Part shown: piece after piece, positions 37,301 through 45,677 of the stretch
Position numbering within the stretch: position 1 is the stretch's first letter
How the letters are laid out: each line of letters starts with the position of its first letter
Assembly: GCF_964204865.1 (NCBI RefSeq)
Contig: NC_135250.1
Span: 5,084,001-5,148,000 of the forward strand
Reading direction: 5' to 3'
Origin: Styela clava
Lineage: Eukaryota; Chordata; Ascidiacea; Stolidobranchia; Styelidae
DNA length: 64,000 nt
Made by a program: the position numbers and the translations under genes
Notes under the pieces: generated by a model
What the model was told of the DNA's origin: nothing
Database searches by the model: none
The model's input: only the letters and a program-made list of their open reading frames with translations

Positions 37301-40167
37301 TCGACTTTCCTCGCCCCCGTGATAAATATGTAAATCCTACCCCATCCTATCCTATATCGGGTATGGGATTAGTTACTCAGCTACTGGTGAACTACTATGA
37401 CGTGTGTGTCACGTGTTCGTAACATTCATAGAGATTTGACATGGATTGATCCGTTAGTTGCGGAGGAAACACTAAAAGAACGTTTTTCGAACTCTGAGAA
37501 CTTGCTTTTAAGGCACCAAGGTTCTCTCAATGCAGTACTGTACCTCGTTATGCTCTTTTTTTCTAGAGTGGTGGCAGCATTAAAGTCACATTACGAATGT
37601 CAAATTAGAGCTGTAGAAATACGGTCAGTGTGTATCAAATTCAGGTTGGCGAACTAGAGTTAGTGAGTCAAATTACGGTTCTCCCGTTTCAGAATTTTTA
37701 ATTATATTTAATCAGGCGGAATTTATGTTGTATTTCGTCAAATTGTGCATGTGAAAGAGAAAGAGATAACTGGGGTTAATTGGGAATCTTACTTGTTCGC
37801 TGGCCCTTGTCCTTTTCTTGTGGACAGGGTTTTCCGCACTCCTGTTCTTGTCGCTCTGGTTGCTGACACGTGTTATCGGTGCAAATTCGGACTCTCATTT
37901 GTTTTCCTTTGCCACACGAAACGGAACAAACTGACCAATCGCTCCACGGCCCCCAATTGACTTTTACGGCTATGAAAATATTTCAGGACTAGAAATTATT
38001 TAAAATTAGAAATTAAGTCGGACACGTGTGACACGACATTTTGGAGACACCCTCGATTAATCAGATGTTGAGTGAATTTGATAATTTACCTCAGATAATT
38101 GCCCTTTCAATGAAAGAGCCGAGCTTCTTGCTGTCTTACTATGGGAGTACCCAATTTCACGCTAAAATAACCGCGGTAAAACTCAACTATCTTTTGACAC
38201 CAAATTTATCTAATTTCGTCATATATATTCTCCGTAGGAGCGTGTAAATGGATTTCGACATACCAATGCCCTTATCAGTATAGGCCCGTAGTTTTTAACC
38301 GGGGTTTCGCCCGTACAGTCCAGAGGTTCCTTAAGTTTCCATTCATAAGCGAGAGGCCGTGGTTCGCCATATGATTGAGCCGTCTTATCGGCTTTCCTCG
38401 CCCCCGTGATAAATATGTAAATCCTATCCCATCCTATCCTATATCGGGTATGGGATTAGTTTCTCAGCTACTGGCGAACTACTATGACGTGTGTGTCACG
38501 TGTTCGTAACATTCATAGAGATTTGACATGGATTGATCCGTTAGTTGCGGAGGAAACACTAAAAGAACGTATTTCGAGCTCTGAGAACTTGCTTTTAAGG
38601 CACTTAGGGTCCTCTGAATGCAGTACTGTACCTCGTTTTGCTCTTTTTTTTCTAGAGTGATGGCAGCATAAAAGTCACATTACGAATGTCAAATTAGCGC
38701 TGTAGAAATACGGTCAGTGTGTATCAAATTCAGGTTGGCGAACTAGAGTTAGCGAGTCAAATTACGGTTCTCCCGTTTCAGAATTTTTAATTATATTCAA
38801 TCAGGCGGAATTTATGTTGTATTTTGTCAAATTGTGCATGTGAGAGAGAAAGAGATAACTGGGGTTAATTGGGAATCTTACTTGTTCGCTGGGCCTTGTC
38901 CTTTTCTTGTGGACAGGGTTTTCCGCACTCCTGTTCTTTTCGCTCTGGTTGCTGACACGTGTTATCGGTGCAAATTCGGATTCTCATTTGTTTTCCTTTG
39001 CCACACGAAACGGAACAAACTGACCAATCGCTCCACGGTTCCCAATTGACTTTTACGACTATGAAATAATTTCAGGACTAGAAATTAATTAAGACTAGAA
39101 TATAAGTCGGACACGTGGGACACGACATTTTGGCGACACCCTTTGTCAATCAGGCCTGGTCAGGCCTTCTCAATGAAAGAGCCGAGCTTCTTGCTGTCTT
39201 GGCAGCGGTGATATTTTATGTAGGCTATGCGTGTTTGCAGTTATCTGCATATTCAGTACTCCTTCGGTTTTGTGTATGACCGATTAGTCGATCGCGGGCT
39301 ATTTTGAAAATTTTAGTCTATCGCAGTCGAAAGCCACCCCTGGATATTACCAATGACTTACCTTGTTGTATGTCACTTTTTCCATCATCGCATGGTTTTC
39401 CACATTCTCTCAGCTGCCGTTCAGGCACTTCACAACTATTGTCAAGACAGATGCGAACTCTCATTTGTTCACCTTTGCCACATGATACAGAGCACGCCGA
39501 CCAATCACTCCATGGTGACCAAACTCCTAAGAGAATAAATTTTCGATACAATTTAGGGCGCTCCAGAAGTATGTTTACCAATATGGAGGTGACTAATTTT
39601 GTTTCGCCTACTTTACATCAAGTTGTGTAAACTGTAAAGGGACTGAATGTATCGACTCAGTAACAACAAGTTCCCTCAATTTATAAAATGTATACATATA
39701 TATATATGTAACTACGTAAGCTGCATTTACGTGACACGCTTAACGTAAATCTAATACATAACTTCCAAAACTCCGAATATAAAGCTGGTCGTCAGCTACA
39801 CTGCACGCTACTCATTTTCTGCACTTGTATAAAGTCTAAGTCAATAACAGGTTCGCTAATGATCACCCCATTCTAAGAAGGGGTTCGCGCGAACCCCCTA
39901 CATCCCACCACTGCACGTATTTCAAAATGATTGTACAAAATATGTTTAACATATCAGAAAAGTATGGGTCAAAGATGGTGTTTTATATTTGCGTATTTGT
40001 TATTATTTTGCATATTGAGCTACAGTACTTCTTTCACGTCTCAATGATTTCCTCCAATCTACATAATTTATTGTTTTAAAACGAAACTCACCTGTTGTTT
40101 GCAATATTAGAGTTGAGAATGTGAACAAAAGGATTTCACTGCAAGTTAAAATGGATTGAATCCGCAT
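19305..40167 (-). CDS. Secreted mosaic serine protease: signal peptide, 6 TSP1, trypsin domain, 10 TSP1
   Basis: Assembled by hand from 22 exons. Order on the minus strand: 40092-40167 (signal peptide); TSP1 at 39362-39526, 38882-39058, 37793-37969, 36706-36882, 34660-34830; TSP1 plus protease start 34109-34430; protease 30099-30205, 29495-29668, 29001-29121, 28148-28335; TSP1 at 27294-27461, 26365-26529, 25905-26069, 25226-25390, 24492-24659, 22601-22768, 21967-22143, 21388-21567, 20337-20522, and a last repeat split over 19667-19824 and 19305-19397 (TGA). Every junction has GT..AG and phases match throughout. The product should be extracellular, with no membrane segment seen. TSP1 repeats suggest binding to matrix or glycosaminoglycans; the protease should cut after Lys/Arg. 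Substrate unknown. The gene resembles no TSP1 or protease architecture I can name. Confidence 0.8.
19667..19824 (-). CDS. First half of the final, divergent TSP1 repeat
   Basis: Starts EESSTPYNWGQWGSWSPC and contains SGNICSGFKASTRDC. It lacks the CSxTCG O-fucosylation motif of the other repeats. The proposed donor is GTGGAA (weak) at phase 0. Reading through would stop at TAG (19655-19657), giving a three-cysteine half repeat. Confidence 0.55.
19825..20120. repeat. Intron with a tandem duplication and SINE tail
   Basis: A unit of about 65 bases (CGTGAAAAAAGCTTCGCACA-like, GAGAGGCT) is repeated at 19845 and 19910. From 20020 the sequence GGATTGCTGGACTCCTC and then CTCCCGGGATAAATATG match the body and tail of the SINEs at 35.6-36.3 kb. 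Confidence 0.5.
20337..20522 (-). CDS. TSP1 exon of the mosaic protease
   Basis: Phase 1-1, 186 bp. SWGSWSTWCSVTCGNGG at the start, then RLKTRKC, GKCKRG, GNC and YLPC: six cysteines, tandem Trp for C-mannosylation and CSVTCG for O-fucosylation. Longest spacing of the C-terminal set. Confidence 0.75.
20768..20985. mobile_element. MITE-B copy
   Basis: Contains AAGATGGCGGACACCAGAAC on the left and GCCATCTTGGTTCACATACT on the right, in inverted relation, and ends CTTCGGGAGTACC. The left terminus is truncated. Intronic. Confidence 0.7.
21128..21338 (+). mobile_element. MITE-A copy
   Basis: GGCGCTCCAGAAGTATGTG start, AGGGACTGAAACCTACGAGC middle, GGTACACACGCTAC near the end. Lies in the intron between TSP1 exons 20337 and 21388. 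Confidence 0.75.
21388..21567 (-). CDS. TSP1 exon of the mosaic protease
   Basis: Phase 1-1, 180 bp. VYKWSQWKTSCSVTCGTG, then RNC, LFC, DTC, KPC. Donor GTAAGT. Confidence 0.75.
21967..22143 (-). CDS. TSP1 exon of the mosaic protease
   Basis: Phase 1-1, 177 bp. YHWGEWSNVSECSASCGTG, then KRKC, SKC, RTC, KPCPG. Donor GTGAGA. O-fucosylation motif CSASCG present. Confidence 0.75.
22340..22520 (-). repeat. GGAGTCGGAGTC-type interspersed repeat
   Basis: A run of GGAGT/ACTCC motifs with GAGTCGAGTCGAGTCGAAAT. Related stretches are at 15890-15960, 49315-49640, 52010-52280, 60070-60120 and 62730-62830. Intronic. Confidence 0.5.
22601..22768 (-). CDS. TSP1 exon of the mosaic protease
   Basis: Phase 1-1, 168 bp. 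VYHWSTWSSICSVTCGTARG, then RSC, RRC, IDC, PPC. Donor GTAAGT after ATGA. Basic patch around VKIRSC. Confidence 0.75.
23744..23959 (-). mobile_element. MITE-A copy (reverse)
   Basis: GGTACACCCATAGTGTGTG to CACTTCTGGAGCGCC, with the TTAGGGTTAGGCCATAAT landmark. Intronic. Confidence 0.75.
24261..24464 (+). mobile_element. MITE-A copy
   Basis: GGCGCCCCTAAAATGTGTTA start; GAGACTGAAACTTATGGGCA middle; AACCTGGTACACGCACAAC end. Lies just upstream in + coordinates of TSP1 exon 24492. Confidence 0.7.
24492..24659 (-). CDS. TSP1 exon, recent triplet member 3
   Basis: Phase 1-1, 168 bp. EYNWTPWVSTCSVTCGEG, then RKC, DNC, DKC and PDCKPG. Nearly identical in sequence and flanking intron to 25226 and 25905. 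Confidence 0.8.
25226..25390 (-). CDS. TSP1 exon, recent triplet member 2
   Basis: Phase 1-1, 165 bp. EYNWTPWVSTCSVTCGEG, then REC, HNC, GKC, PNC. Donor GTAACT. Confidence 0.8.
25905..26069 (-). CDS. TSP1 exon, recent triplet member 1
   Basis: Phase 1-1, 165 bp. EYNWTPWVSTCSVTCGEG, then RKC, DNC, GKC, SNC. Donor GTAACT, shared with 25226. Confidence 0.8.
26365..26529 (-). CDS. TSP1 exon of the mosaic protease
   Basis: Phase 1-1, 165 bp. EYHWTPWKTTCSVTCNEG, then RYC, NNC, EPC, PKC. The usual CG after CSVT is CN, a small change next to the O-fucose site. Confidence 0.8.
26555..26640. mobile_element. hAT-like terminal fragment
   Basis: GGGCAAACCAAGGCCCGCGG and GGCCCACCTGATGCTG match the end of the element at 56910-56985 and look like hAT-derived repeats. 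Confidence 0.4.
27294..27461 (-). CDS. First TSP1 exon after the protease domain
   Basis: Phase 1-1, 168 bp. GFRYHWSKWKRNKCSVTCGR, then RTC, TEC, IPC, APC. Joins in phase to the end of the protease (IGRTIEG). Confidence 0.8.
27857..28092. mobile_element. Complete MITE-B copy
   Basis: GGTACTCCCGAAGTATGTG at the left, its reverse complement at the right, and AAGATGGCGGACACCGG inside each arm. The flanks ACATTTT and AACATTTT suggest a 7-8 bp target duplication. Intronic, beside the catalytic-Ser exon. Confidence 0.8.
28148..28335 (-). CDS. Protease exon with catalytic serine
   Basis: Enters at phase 2, leaves at phase 1. GHLEGKKDTCGGDSGGPLVC carries Ser195 and, six residues before it, Asp189, which predicts cleavage after Lys or Arg. 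SSGPAEC and KPGIYTRV give Gly216 and Gly226, so the S1 pocket is open. Ends DFVTWIGRTIEG, the normal C-terminal helix. Confidence 0.88.
28375..28640. mobile_element. hAT-like short element
   Basis: AGCAATGGGCACGG at the left and TTGCCCATGTCT at the right, with GGGGGCCACAAATTTTGCCC inside. Intronic. Confidence 0.4.
29001..29121 (-). CDS. Protease exon (Cys168-Cys182 loop)
   Basis: Phase 1 to 2. IPDKLQEVDVNIFTDEDC to YTKSHFCAG: the strand before and loop of the Cys168-Cys182 disulfide of S1 proteases. Confidence 0.85.
29495..29668 (-). CDS. Protease exon with catalytic aspartate
   Basis: Phase 1 to 1. IYVNDISLVKLPSPVVL holds Asp102 in the usual NDISLVKL setting; TSCVVTGWG holds Cys136. Donor GTAAAT. 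Confidence 0.88.
30099..30205 (-). CDS. Protease exon between His and Asp
   Basis: Phase 2 to 1, 107 bp. The frame is NEWNIESIMLGTTSRAG, then VVKYSEADIVHTHEN, which fits the LG....V..I..H pattern of S1 domains. Acceptor AACAG, donor GTGAGA. The longest open frame here is a different one; phase and homology choose this reading. Confidence 0.78.
30361..30672. mobile_element. hAT-like non-autonomous element
   Basis: AGTGGATCCCAACTTTTC at the left and GATTGGGAACCTATGAC at the right form imperfect inverted ends around about 310 bases; inside lies GGCCCCCCGTGCCCCC. Intronic. Confidence 0.5.
31170..33640. mobile_element. Probable decayed repeat block in the large protease intron
   Basis: GGGGCGGACACTTTCCATAA (31180) and GCGCGCAGCCAGGATTT (31702) look like transposon ends. 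A segment of about 150 bases (CGATTACGC..GTTAAAAGAG) is repeated at 31790 and 32150. Poly-G lies near 31741 and poly-C at 33606-33634. Parts resemble 42.6-43.3 kb. No coding frame; boundaries uncertain. Confidence 0.35.
33606..33634. repeat. Poly-C homopolymer
   Basis: About 29 consecutive C. Length may be an assembly estimate. Confidence 0.85.
33858..34073 (-). mobile_element. MITE-A copy (reverse)
   Basis: GGTACTCCCGTAGTGTGTG to ACACACACTTCTGGA; right terminus degenerate. Thirty-six bases from the donor of the His exon. Confidence 0.75.
34109..34430 (-). CDS. Sixth TSP1 fused to start of protease, with catalytic histidine
   Basis: Phase 1 to 2, 322 bp. The TSP1 repeat (GSTWQPWSPWNLCSTVCGSG, RQC, KEC, KSC, RHC) runs without a linker into VVGGFASEPAKWPWQV, the protease N-terminus, then QQCGGTLISSSWILSAAHC with His57. 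The residue before VVGG is the sixth TSP1 cysteine, not Arg or Lys. The repeat also has CSTVCG, which lacks the Ser/Thr required for O-fucosylation. Donor GTGAGT. Confidence 0.88.
34660..34830 (-). CDS. Fifth TSP1 exon of the mosaic protease
   Basis: Phase 1-1, 171 bp. VTKKPWLPWSDWSACTVSCG, then RLC, NKC, REC, KPC. Donor GTTGGA is weak but keeps phase. Confidence 0.78.
35573..36265 (+). mobile_element. tRNA-derived SINE, split by a second SINE
   Basis: The head (GTGTGGCGCATCGTGCTAAG, GATTCGAATCCC as B box, body GATTGCTGGACTCCTC) runs to about 35750 and its tail resumes near 36106 (CTTCCGAAAACAAAT to TAAATCCTACC). Between them is a reverse SINE. Confidence 0.7.
35751..36105 (-). mobile_element. 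Complete tRNA-derived SINE (reverse), inserted in another SINE
   Basis: On the minus strand: tRNA-like head with A-box-like GTGTGGCTCAACGGGC and B box GGTTCGAATCC, a conserved body (GGATTGCTGGACTCCTC), a tail CTCCCCCGGGATAAATATG and a (TCCTA)n end at 35752-35772. About 355 bp. RNA polymerase III type promoter by sequence. Confidence 0.75.
36706..36882 (-). CDS. Fourth TSP1 exon (tandem unit 1)
   Basis: Phase 1-1. VNWRPWSDWSVCSVSCGKGK, RIC, NTC, QEC, KPC. Six cysteines; O-fucosylation motif CSVSCG. Confidence 0.82.
37793..37969 (-). CDS. Third TSP1 exon (tandem unit 2)
   Basis: Phase 1-1. VNWGPWSDWSVCSVSCGKGK, RIC, NTC, QEC, KPC. Differs from unit 1 by a few bases. Confidence 0.82.
38882..39058 (-). 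CDS. Second TSP1 exon (tandem unit 3)
   Basis: Phase 1-1. VNWEPWSDWSVCSVSCGKGK, RIC, NTC, QEC, KPC. Confidence 0.82.
39362..39526 (-). CDS. First TSP1 exon of the mosaic protease
   Basis: Phase 1-1, 165 bp. GVWSPWSDWSACSVSCGKGE, RICLDNSC, REC, KPC. Very close to the exons of the second locus at 50449 and 54989, more so than to its own neighbours. Confidence 0.85.
39557..39650 (+). mobile_element. Truncated MITE-A
   Basis: GGCGCTCCAGAAGTATGT to TGTAAAGGGACTGAA, then homology stops. Lies in intron 1. Confidence 0.65.
40092..40167 (-). CDS. Signal-peptide exon of the mosaic protease
   Basis: ATG at 40165-40167, then MRIQSILTCSEILLFTFS and TLILQTTG: short basic start and a hydrophobic core, ending at phase 1 with GTGAGT. 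Its twin is at 58138-58213. The start is supported by conservation in both copies. Confidence 0.85.
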
Positions 40168-40341
40168 ATTGTTGAAAGCTATTTACACGTGAGAAATCTG
40201 CTGATGTTTGTATTTAAATGTACCTTTTGCACGATTGTAAACAGAACTCTGTAGCCTATATAGTTAGAATTAAGGCACTATCTCTAAGACTTGAAACGCT
40301 ATTCATGAATCTTCCAGGGTGCGATGGAATCAGACTTAACG

Positions 40342-40576
40342 GGGCTCCCGAAGTATGCGAACCAAGATGGCGGACATCGGAACGTAACACGGGTAACAGG
40401 TTAGGATTAGGCAATAATTTTTTCCAATTTTCCTTATTTTAGTCCTATTATCAGTTCGAAGACTAGCCAAGAGCCTCCCGTAGTATTTATACCTGAAATT
40501 ATGGCCCAACCCTAACCCAGTGCAGATATTACATTCCGATGTCCGCCATCTTGATTCGCATACTTCGGGAGCCCCC
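40342..40576. mobile_element. MITE-B copy
   Basis: GGGCTCCCGAAGTATGCGAA and its inverse at the right end, AAGATGGCGGACATCGG in the arms. Confidence 0.75.
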
Positions 40577-40688
40577 CGAAATCTTTCCTGTTCAGCATTG
40601 CCCACTCAATTTATTACACCTGGGCGAGGTGCTGGGCGTGGTATTCGAACCCAAAATTTTCAATGTGCCATGCCAATATAATTAAGTC

Positions 40689-40770
40689 GGGGCTCCCGAA
40701 GTATGCGAACCAAGATGGCGGACATCGGAATGTAATATCTGTACTGGGTTAGGGTTAGGCCATAATTTTA
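40689..40770. mobile_element. Truncated MITE-B
   Basis: GGGCTCCCGAAGTATGCGAA to GGGTTAGGGTTAGGCCATAA; right half missing. Confidence 0.65.
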
Positions 40771-41267
40771 GGTATTCGGTTCTTCCAAATTACAGTAGCC
40801 CCTCATAGTAATTTCTCTGCACCCTCCTTGAAATTTCAAAATATTCACCACCCCCTAAATATATATACAATAATTAAACTTCTAGTGATGATTTTATCTC
40901 ATCATAATTACGGTGGTATTTGTGACTCATTACTTGTTATTTATCAGAAACTTCGTCGCATTTTCAAAGCGCGGTTTCCCTGACTGAGATACGTTCTTTC
41001 AAATACTGTGATCATTTGAATTCAATCCTCTGATTAAACCCTATTTTCTCAAAGCCTAAGAATAAAAGGACTTAGTAAACAAACTGACCTAATTTATATA
41101 TCTTACTGAAATGCTATAATATTTACTCGAATAACTCATTACAATGATAATTATGCCAGTGTAATTAAATTTAGATTGTCCTGTTAAGCTATAAACTCAT
41201 TACATAACACTTAACACCAATCATTATTGCTGGTATAATTAAATGTAGTTTATTCTGCTTAGAGCAT

Positions 41268-41535
41268 TGATTCTCAAACGGTGCGCGCGCCCCACAAGGG
41301 CGTAGACAAATTTTGAGGGGACGTGTAGCTAATTGAAAATGAAAATATTTGTTAGATTTGATCTTGCTCGCCTTATTCTGGATATTTACATTTCAAAACT
41401 TTCCATTCATTTTCGTTCCATCCACGTATTTTCAACGTGATTTAGAATAAAACATACTTTTACTTTGCTATCTGGCTATCTGCTATTTATAACTTATTAC
41501 TAGAAAACGGGCGTTTAGTGTGAGAACCACTAGTT
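41268..41535. mobile_element. hAT-like element
   Basis: GATTCTCAAACGGTGCGCG at the left; AGTGTGAGAACCACTAG at the right. Absent from the duplicate segment near 58.3 kb, so it was inserted after the duplication. Confidence 0.55.
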
Positions 41536-42334
41536 TAGAGTGTAACCTTAGACTGTCCAAGCCACACACTGCATTTCTACCGAACGTGATTAACTGCACG
41601 TATCTTACACTTCACTATCTTGTTTACTATTTTTATTATAACTAAAGTTGATTTTTATAGCTCGCGGGGATTTGCGATATTTTCACACTTACGTAAAATG
41701 TCAATTTGAACTGATAAATAATATTAAATGCCGTTTATTAACATAAAACCCAATTTTAAAAAACATACATTGTTATTTCTCCCATTAAACTAAGAGCTTT
41801 CTTGACCCAAAACAGTCGGTTAATTGCTGTAATTAGAAACAACTATTAATTATGAGTTTTGAATTTAATAAGAGTAAAATGAGAAAACTGTCTGGCACTT
41901 ACTGTATAATAATCATGTACTCTAGCATTATTAGAAAAAATAACAACAAACCTGGTTAAGATATATTGAGAATTGACTTCATAACAAAATTGAAATTGTA
42001 AAGGGACTTTATGGACACCCTGTATATTACAATATGTACGAGGTTGCTTTTATCTGAAAAAACAGGAATATTTCTGTTTTGGCAATTGACGATTATTTAG
42101 CTATTTCGCTCGGAACAAAGCCTTATACAAGCAGCCACTGTTATCTCACAATGTGTAAGAGGTTACTCTTGTTCTGAAGAAGAGGAAACTTTGTTACCCA
42201 ATTATTACACTCTGAGTAAGAGGGGGGGGGGGGGCAATCTGCAATGCCAATGCTGTGAAGTCCAACAAGATTTATCAGCTTGGCCATCTCGGATTGTAGG
42301 CCATCTTGGTAAAGTTAGGATTGTTCGGGAGGGT

Positions 42335-44455
42335 GGTCGGGTTGGATTATCCGGATAGCGGTTAACCGTATAACCGGTTAACCAAGAGGTATTTTGCTAT
42401 CTGATAACCGGATATTATTGTAACGGTTTACCGGATAATAGAGCAGTATAAATAATGCATATGCGCATTAGTGATTTTTATATTTTTTGTTGAGTGGCCA
42501 ATGACATCTCTCAGAGCATATAATATTCACTTATATCCACACCACTCTGCATATATTTTAGTCATCCGTGTAATGCTGGAGTGAACTTGACTATAGTATT
42601 ACATCACAAAACACGCAGAAAAATGTGATTATTGCGTATTTGCGGTATAGAAGAGCCCGACTTACCTTAAAATAAAAGCATTTCTACTCTAGATATGAAA
42701 ATAAATGGTAAGCTGCACGAACAAATCCAATTTCCTATTTTTGCGATCTTGAAAATTCATCAAATTTGAGCTATTATTGCAATTCCATTGAGTATAATTT
42801 ATTTAGTACAATAAATGCAGATATTAATTAGCTTATAGTTATATATCAACATTTTCGGGAGAAAAGTCGGGTTCAGTTTCGTCGGTATATAACGCCGATA
42901 ATTGTTTTATTTCGCCCGGAACTGAAATGGCCGCAGTATGTTATCTATCGTCGTATCTATCTATCGTTAAGAGAGTAGATCTGAAACACACATTTTTGAC
43001 TGAAAATAGGGAAGTGAATGCTAACGAAAATACCACGACTCTTAATTTATGAGCCAGTGATAGATAAAACAAGACTCCATTTTAGGCGCTGTTGAATCTC
43101 CAAATTTCGTAATAATCGTATTTACTGAATTTACAACAAGGGTAACTTTTCACGGGATGTAACTTCTTTTCAAATTAAAACTGGCATAATGTCGATGTTA
43201 ATTCCCCAAATAATCACGCGACGCGGAAGAAAACGAACGGCGATGATAACAAAATTAGCCTGTGAAATTCGACCGCCTTTATTAGTGACGTTTTCAAAAT
43301 TTTCAAAACGAGGAAGAAAGGCTGTTATTACATTTATGGTTTTCATGGAACTTTCACAAACAAATTTGTTTGCAAAATGGTCTATAATATTTCAGAAAAG
43401 TTCAATGTGACAGACTCTGTATCGTGTCATGCTTTTCGTTTACTCATTTAGGGTGGTAAGTAAAGTTGTTCAAAAACTGGCGCAGCATTGTTTTGGCTCT
43501 GTTAATTTAGTTTAAAAGGTATTCGAATGGAAATAGATTTAAAGTTGTGGCCTAATTAGTTCAAACGTGAGAATATTCACAGTGACATGTTAAATAGGTA
43601 AAGTTTTCAAATTAGAAGAAATTTCTGACCACTTCGGTTTTTTCATAATCATCAATTTGCTTTGTTATTAAAATTTTTGTTCAAATTACTTATATTTTCC
43701 TATACACTTCACGGAATTTGTTCCCCCTATATTCTATTTTTTTTTTGGATACTTCTCTCACCGAAATAAAATGTTCGAAATGCACGATTTTTTGTGTTCA
43801 TGATTTCATTTATATGTATGCTCTTGTGGTATAATTAACAAAGTTTATTTCGTCGTGCAAGAAATCACCAAATATTATAGAAAACAAAATACTATACATG
43901 ACAATATTAAATTTCATTGCAATTGATAGGACGGTGCGGATGATCAGAAATGATCATTGTGAGTCTGCGACACTAAAATTTAGTACGAGTCAAAATTTAA
44001 AGAAAAGAGGCTCTGGACACAAAAAGAAACTTTTAAAAAACTTTACAATAAAGTAGAAATAATATAAATCTTTACATATTATTTGAATAGGAGAAAATAA
44101 CTTAGCAGTCGGGGAAAAAAAATTAGGTCACAATATTTTCAAAAAATGTTTCATTTTATTATTCCGCTGTACATCGGTACGACTACTGAGCTTAAATTAT
44201 TATTTATTGACACATGCAATATTAAAATGCACAATAATTCATATTCAAGAAAAATAATACATATGTGAGTATTTACAACAGAACTGTGTGGTGGTATTCG
44301 GTCAATTCACCGCGAAAATCCTGCGAAATCGGTTCTCTAAAATCAGCAGTAACTATCCGGTTAACCGTATATTTAAAATACGGAATACCCGGATATATCC
44401 GTTATCCGGATAGTGAAAATTATAGGTATCCGAACTAACCCTAGAGGGTAGGGTA
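42335..44455. mobile_element. ~2.1-kb non-autonomous DNA element with CGGATA/GGTTAACCG ends
   Basis: Left end GGTTGGATTATCCGGATAGC, then GGTTAACCGTATAACCGGTT; right end has CTATCCGGTTAACCGTAT, TTATCCGGATAGTG and GTATCCGAACTAACCC. These are inverted, sub-terminally repeated ends. The duplicate segment lacks it. No transposase frame is visible. Confidence 0.55.
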
Positions 44456-44459
44456 GTGA

Positions 44460-45180
44460 ACGTAATTTTTTTGTATTTTTTATATCAAAAGACCTTGGAA
44501 TTTTATTTGGACTGCATTCCTTTCACCAAAAAAGTTGAACTTTCACCCAGGTTTTTGATGGTTTTTAAAAAATGGCCTAAAATGTAGAAATTTTGGTATA
44601 GTTGACATATTTTGTACATGATGCTTGGTGACACAAAGTGTTTTATTGTGTGATACGGTTATTTCATATGAAATAACGCACTGAATTTAAGTTAATAAAG
44701 TTTAAATGTTTGCAGTGCTGTAGGATATTTCTTCACCCATTCAACGATTTATTACCAAAATTTTAAGAAATGATAGAGGCCGCTGTTCTGAAGTGGAAAA
44801 ATGTCCTGTAGTGTCACATACAATAAGCACATTATTGGCATGGATTTACAGTGTTACATTAAGTAACTTGAGCAACACATAGAGGGGTCTTTCAGCTACT
44901 GCACCAGAAAATATTATGGGCTCTTGCTGTACCATCGCAAAAATTTACAGCACAACACAATGTACAGTTAATGCATCGTGGAGTTGACGTCCTGTAGGCT
45001 GTAGCGTCACGCTAGATTTTACTATATTTTTTATATCCACTAAGTAAGTCTTGGGTGTAACTTTTGTGCAATTTTTTCATATTCAATAAAGCAACTGATT
45101 GGACAATGAAACAGAACATGTAGCTGAAATTTAACAACATGCCAAATTCTTGGATTTGTCCTGTAGTGTCACTTGGAATA
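44460..45180. other. Intergenic DNA, nothing recognised
   Basis: AT-rich. Two copies of a GTCCTGTAGTGTCAC phrase (44803, 45158) hint at an old local repeat. Confidence 0.35.
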
Positions 45181-45469
45181 GCCCATATATGCAAGAGATG
45201 TAAAAAAATATACGCGCATAAAATACAGGTAACAGGTATAAAATAATACTACTAAAATTCTAGATAGCCTTGGGACTACGATAATATATGTGCTCGCATA
45301 TAGCTGTGACATGAAATATGTAACAAAAAAAACACAATGCAACTTTTCGCAAAAACAATAAAATTGTAAATAATATCTTAACTATAGAAGATGAACGATT
45401 AAAGCATTATATAAAACTTGAGTTTGACCTTTTGAAACCTTCCTTCTAAATTGCCGGAGTCGAAAATTT

Positions 45470-45677
45470 GGCGCTCCAAAAGGGTGTGTACTAATATGGA
45501 GGAAACTAGTTTTGTTCGTCTATTTTACATCAAGTTCTGTAAGGGGGCTGGTCCCTATGGGCAGGGGGTATATTCACCTCGCTAATACAGACAGTCCCCG
45601 AACTCGTAATAAAACTAAAATAAGGAAAATCGGAATAAAATTATGGCCTAGCCTGGTACACACACTACGAAAGTACC
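45470..45677 (+). mobile_element. MITE-A copy
   Basis: GGCGCTCCAAAAGGGTGTG to ACACTACGAAAGTACC. Confidence 0.75.

Larger units (their letters stand above)
36171..39140. repeat. Three tandem ~1.09-kb units, each with one TSP1 exon
   Basis: The marker CGAGAGGCCGTGGTTCGCC starts at 36171, 37263 and 38350 (periods 1092 and 1087). Each unit carries a SINE tail, a shared intron and one 177-bp phase 1-1 TSP1 exon on the minus strand. The third unit diverges after about 39140. Confidence 0.9.
39640..42330. repeat. Segmental duplication A, left copy (partner 57680-59415)
   Basis: Covers intron 1, the signal-peptide exon and upstream DNA. Collinear with 57680-59415 apart from later insertions such as the hAT-like element at 41268-41535 and MITE-B copies at 40342 and 40689 (left only) and 59143 (right only). 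Confidence 0.85.

Noticed and set aside
36658-39049. Repeated plus-strand frames starting MHVREKE
   Set aside because: Antisense shadows of the TSP1 exons in the tandem units.
43189-43410. 73-residue basic plus-strand frame
   Set aside because: Lies inside the 42.3-44.5 kb element, with no homolog in the window and no support.
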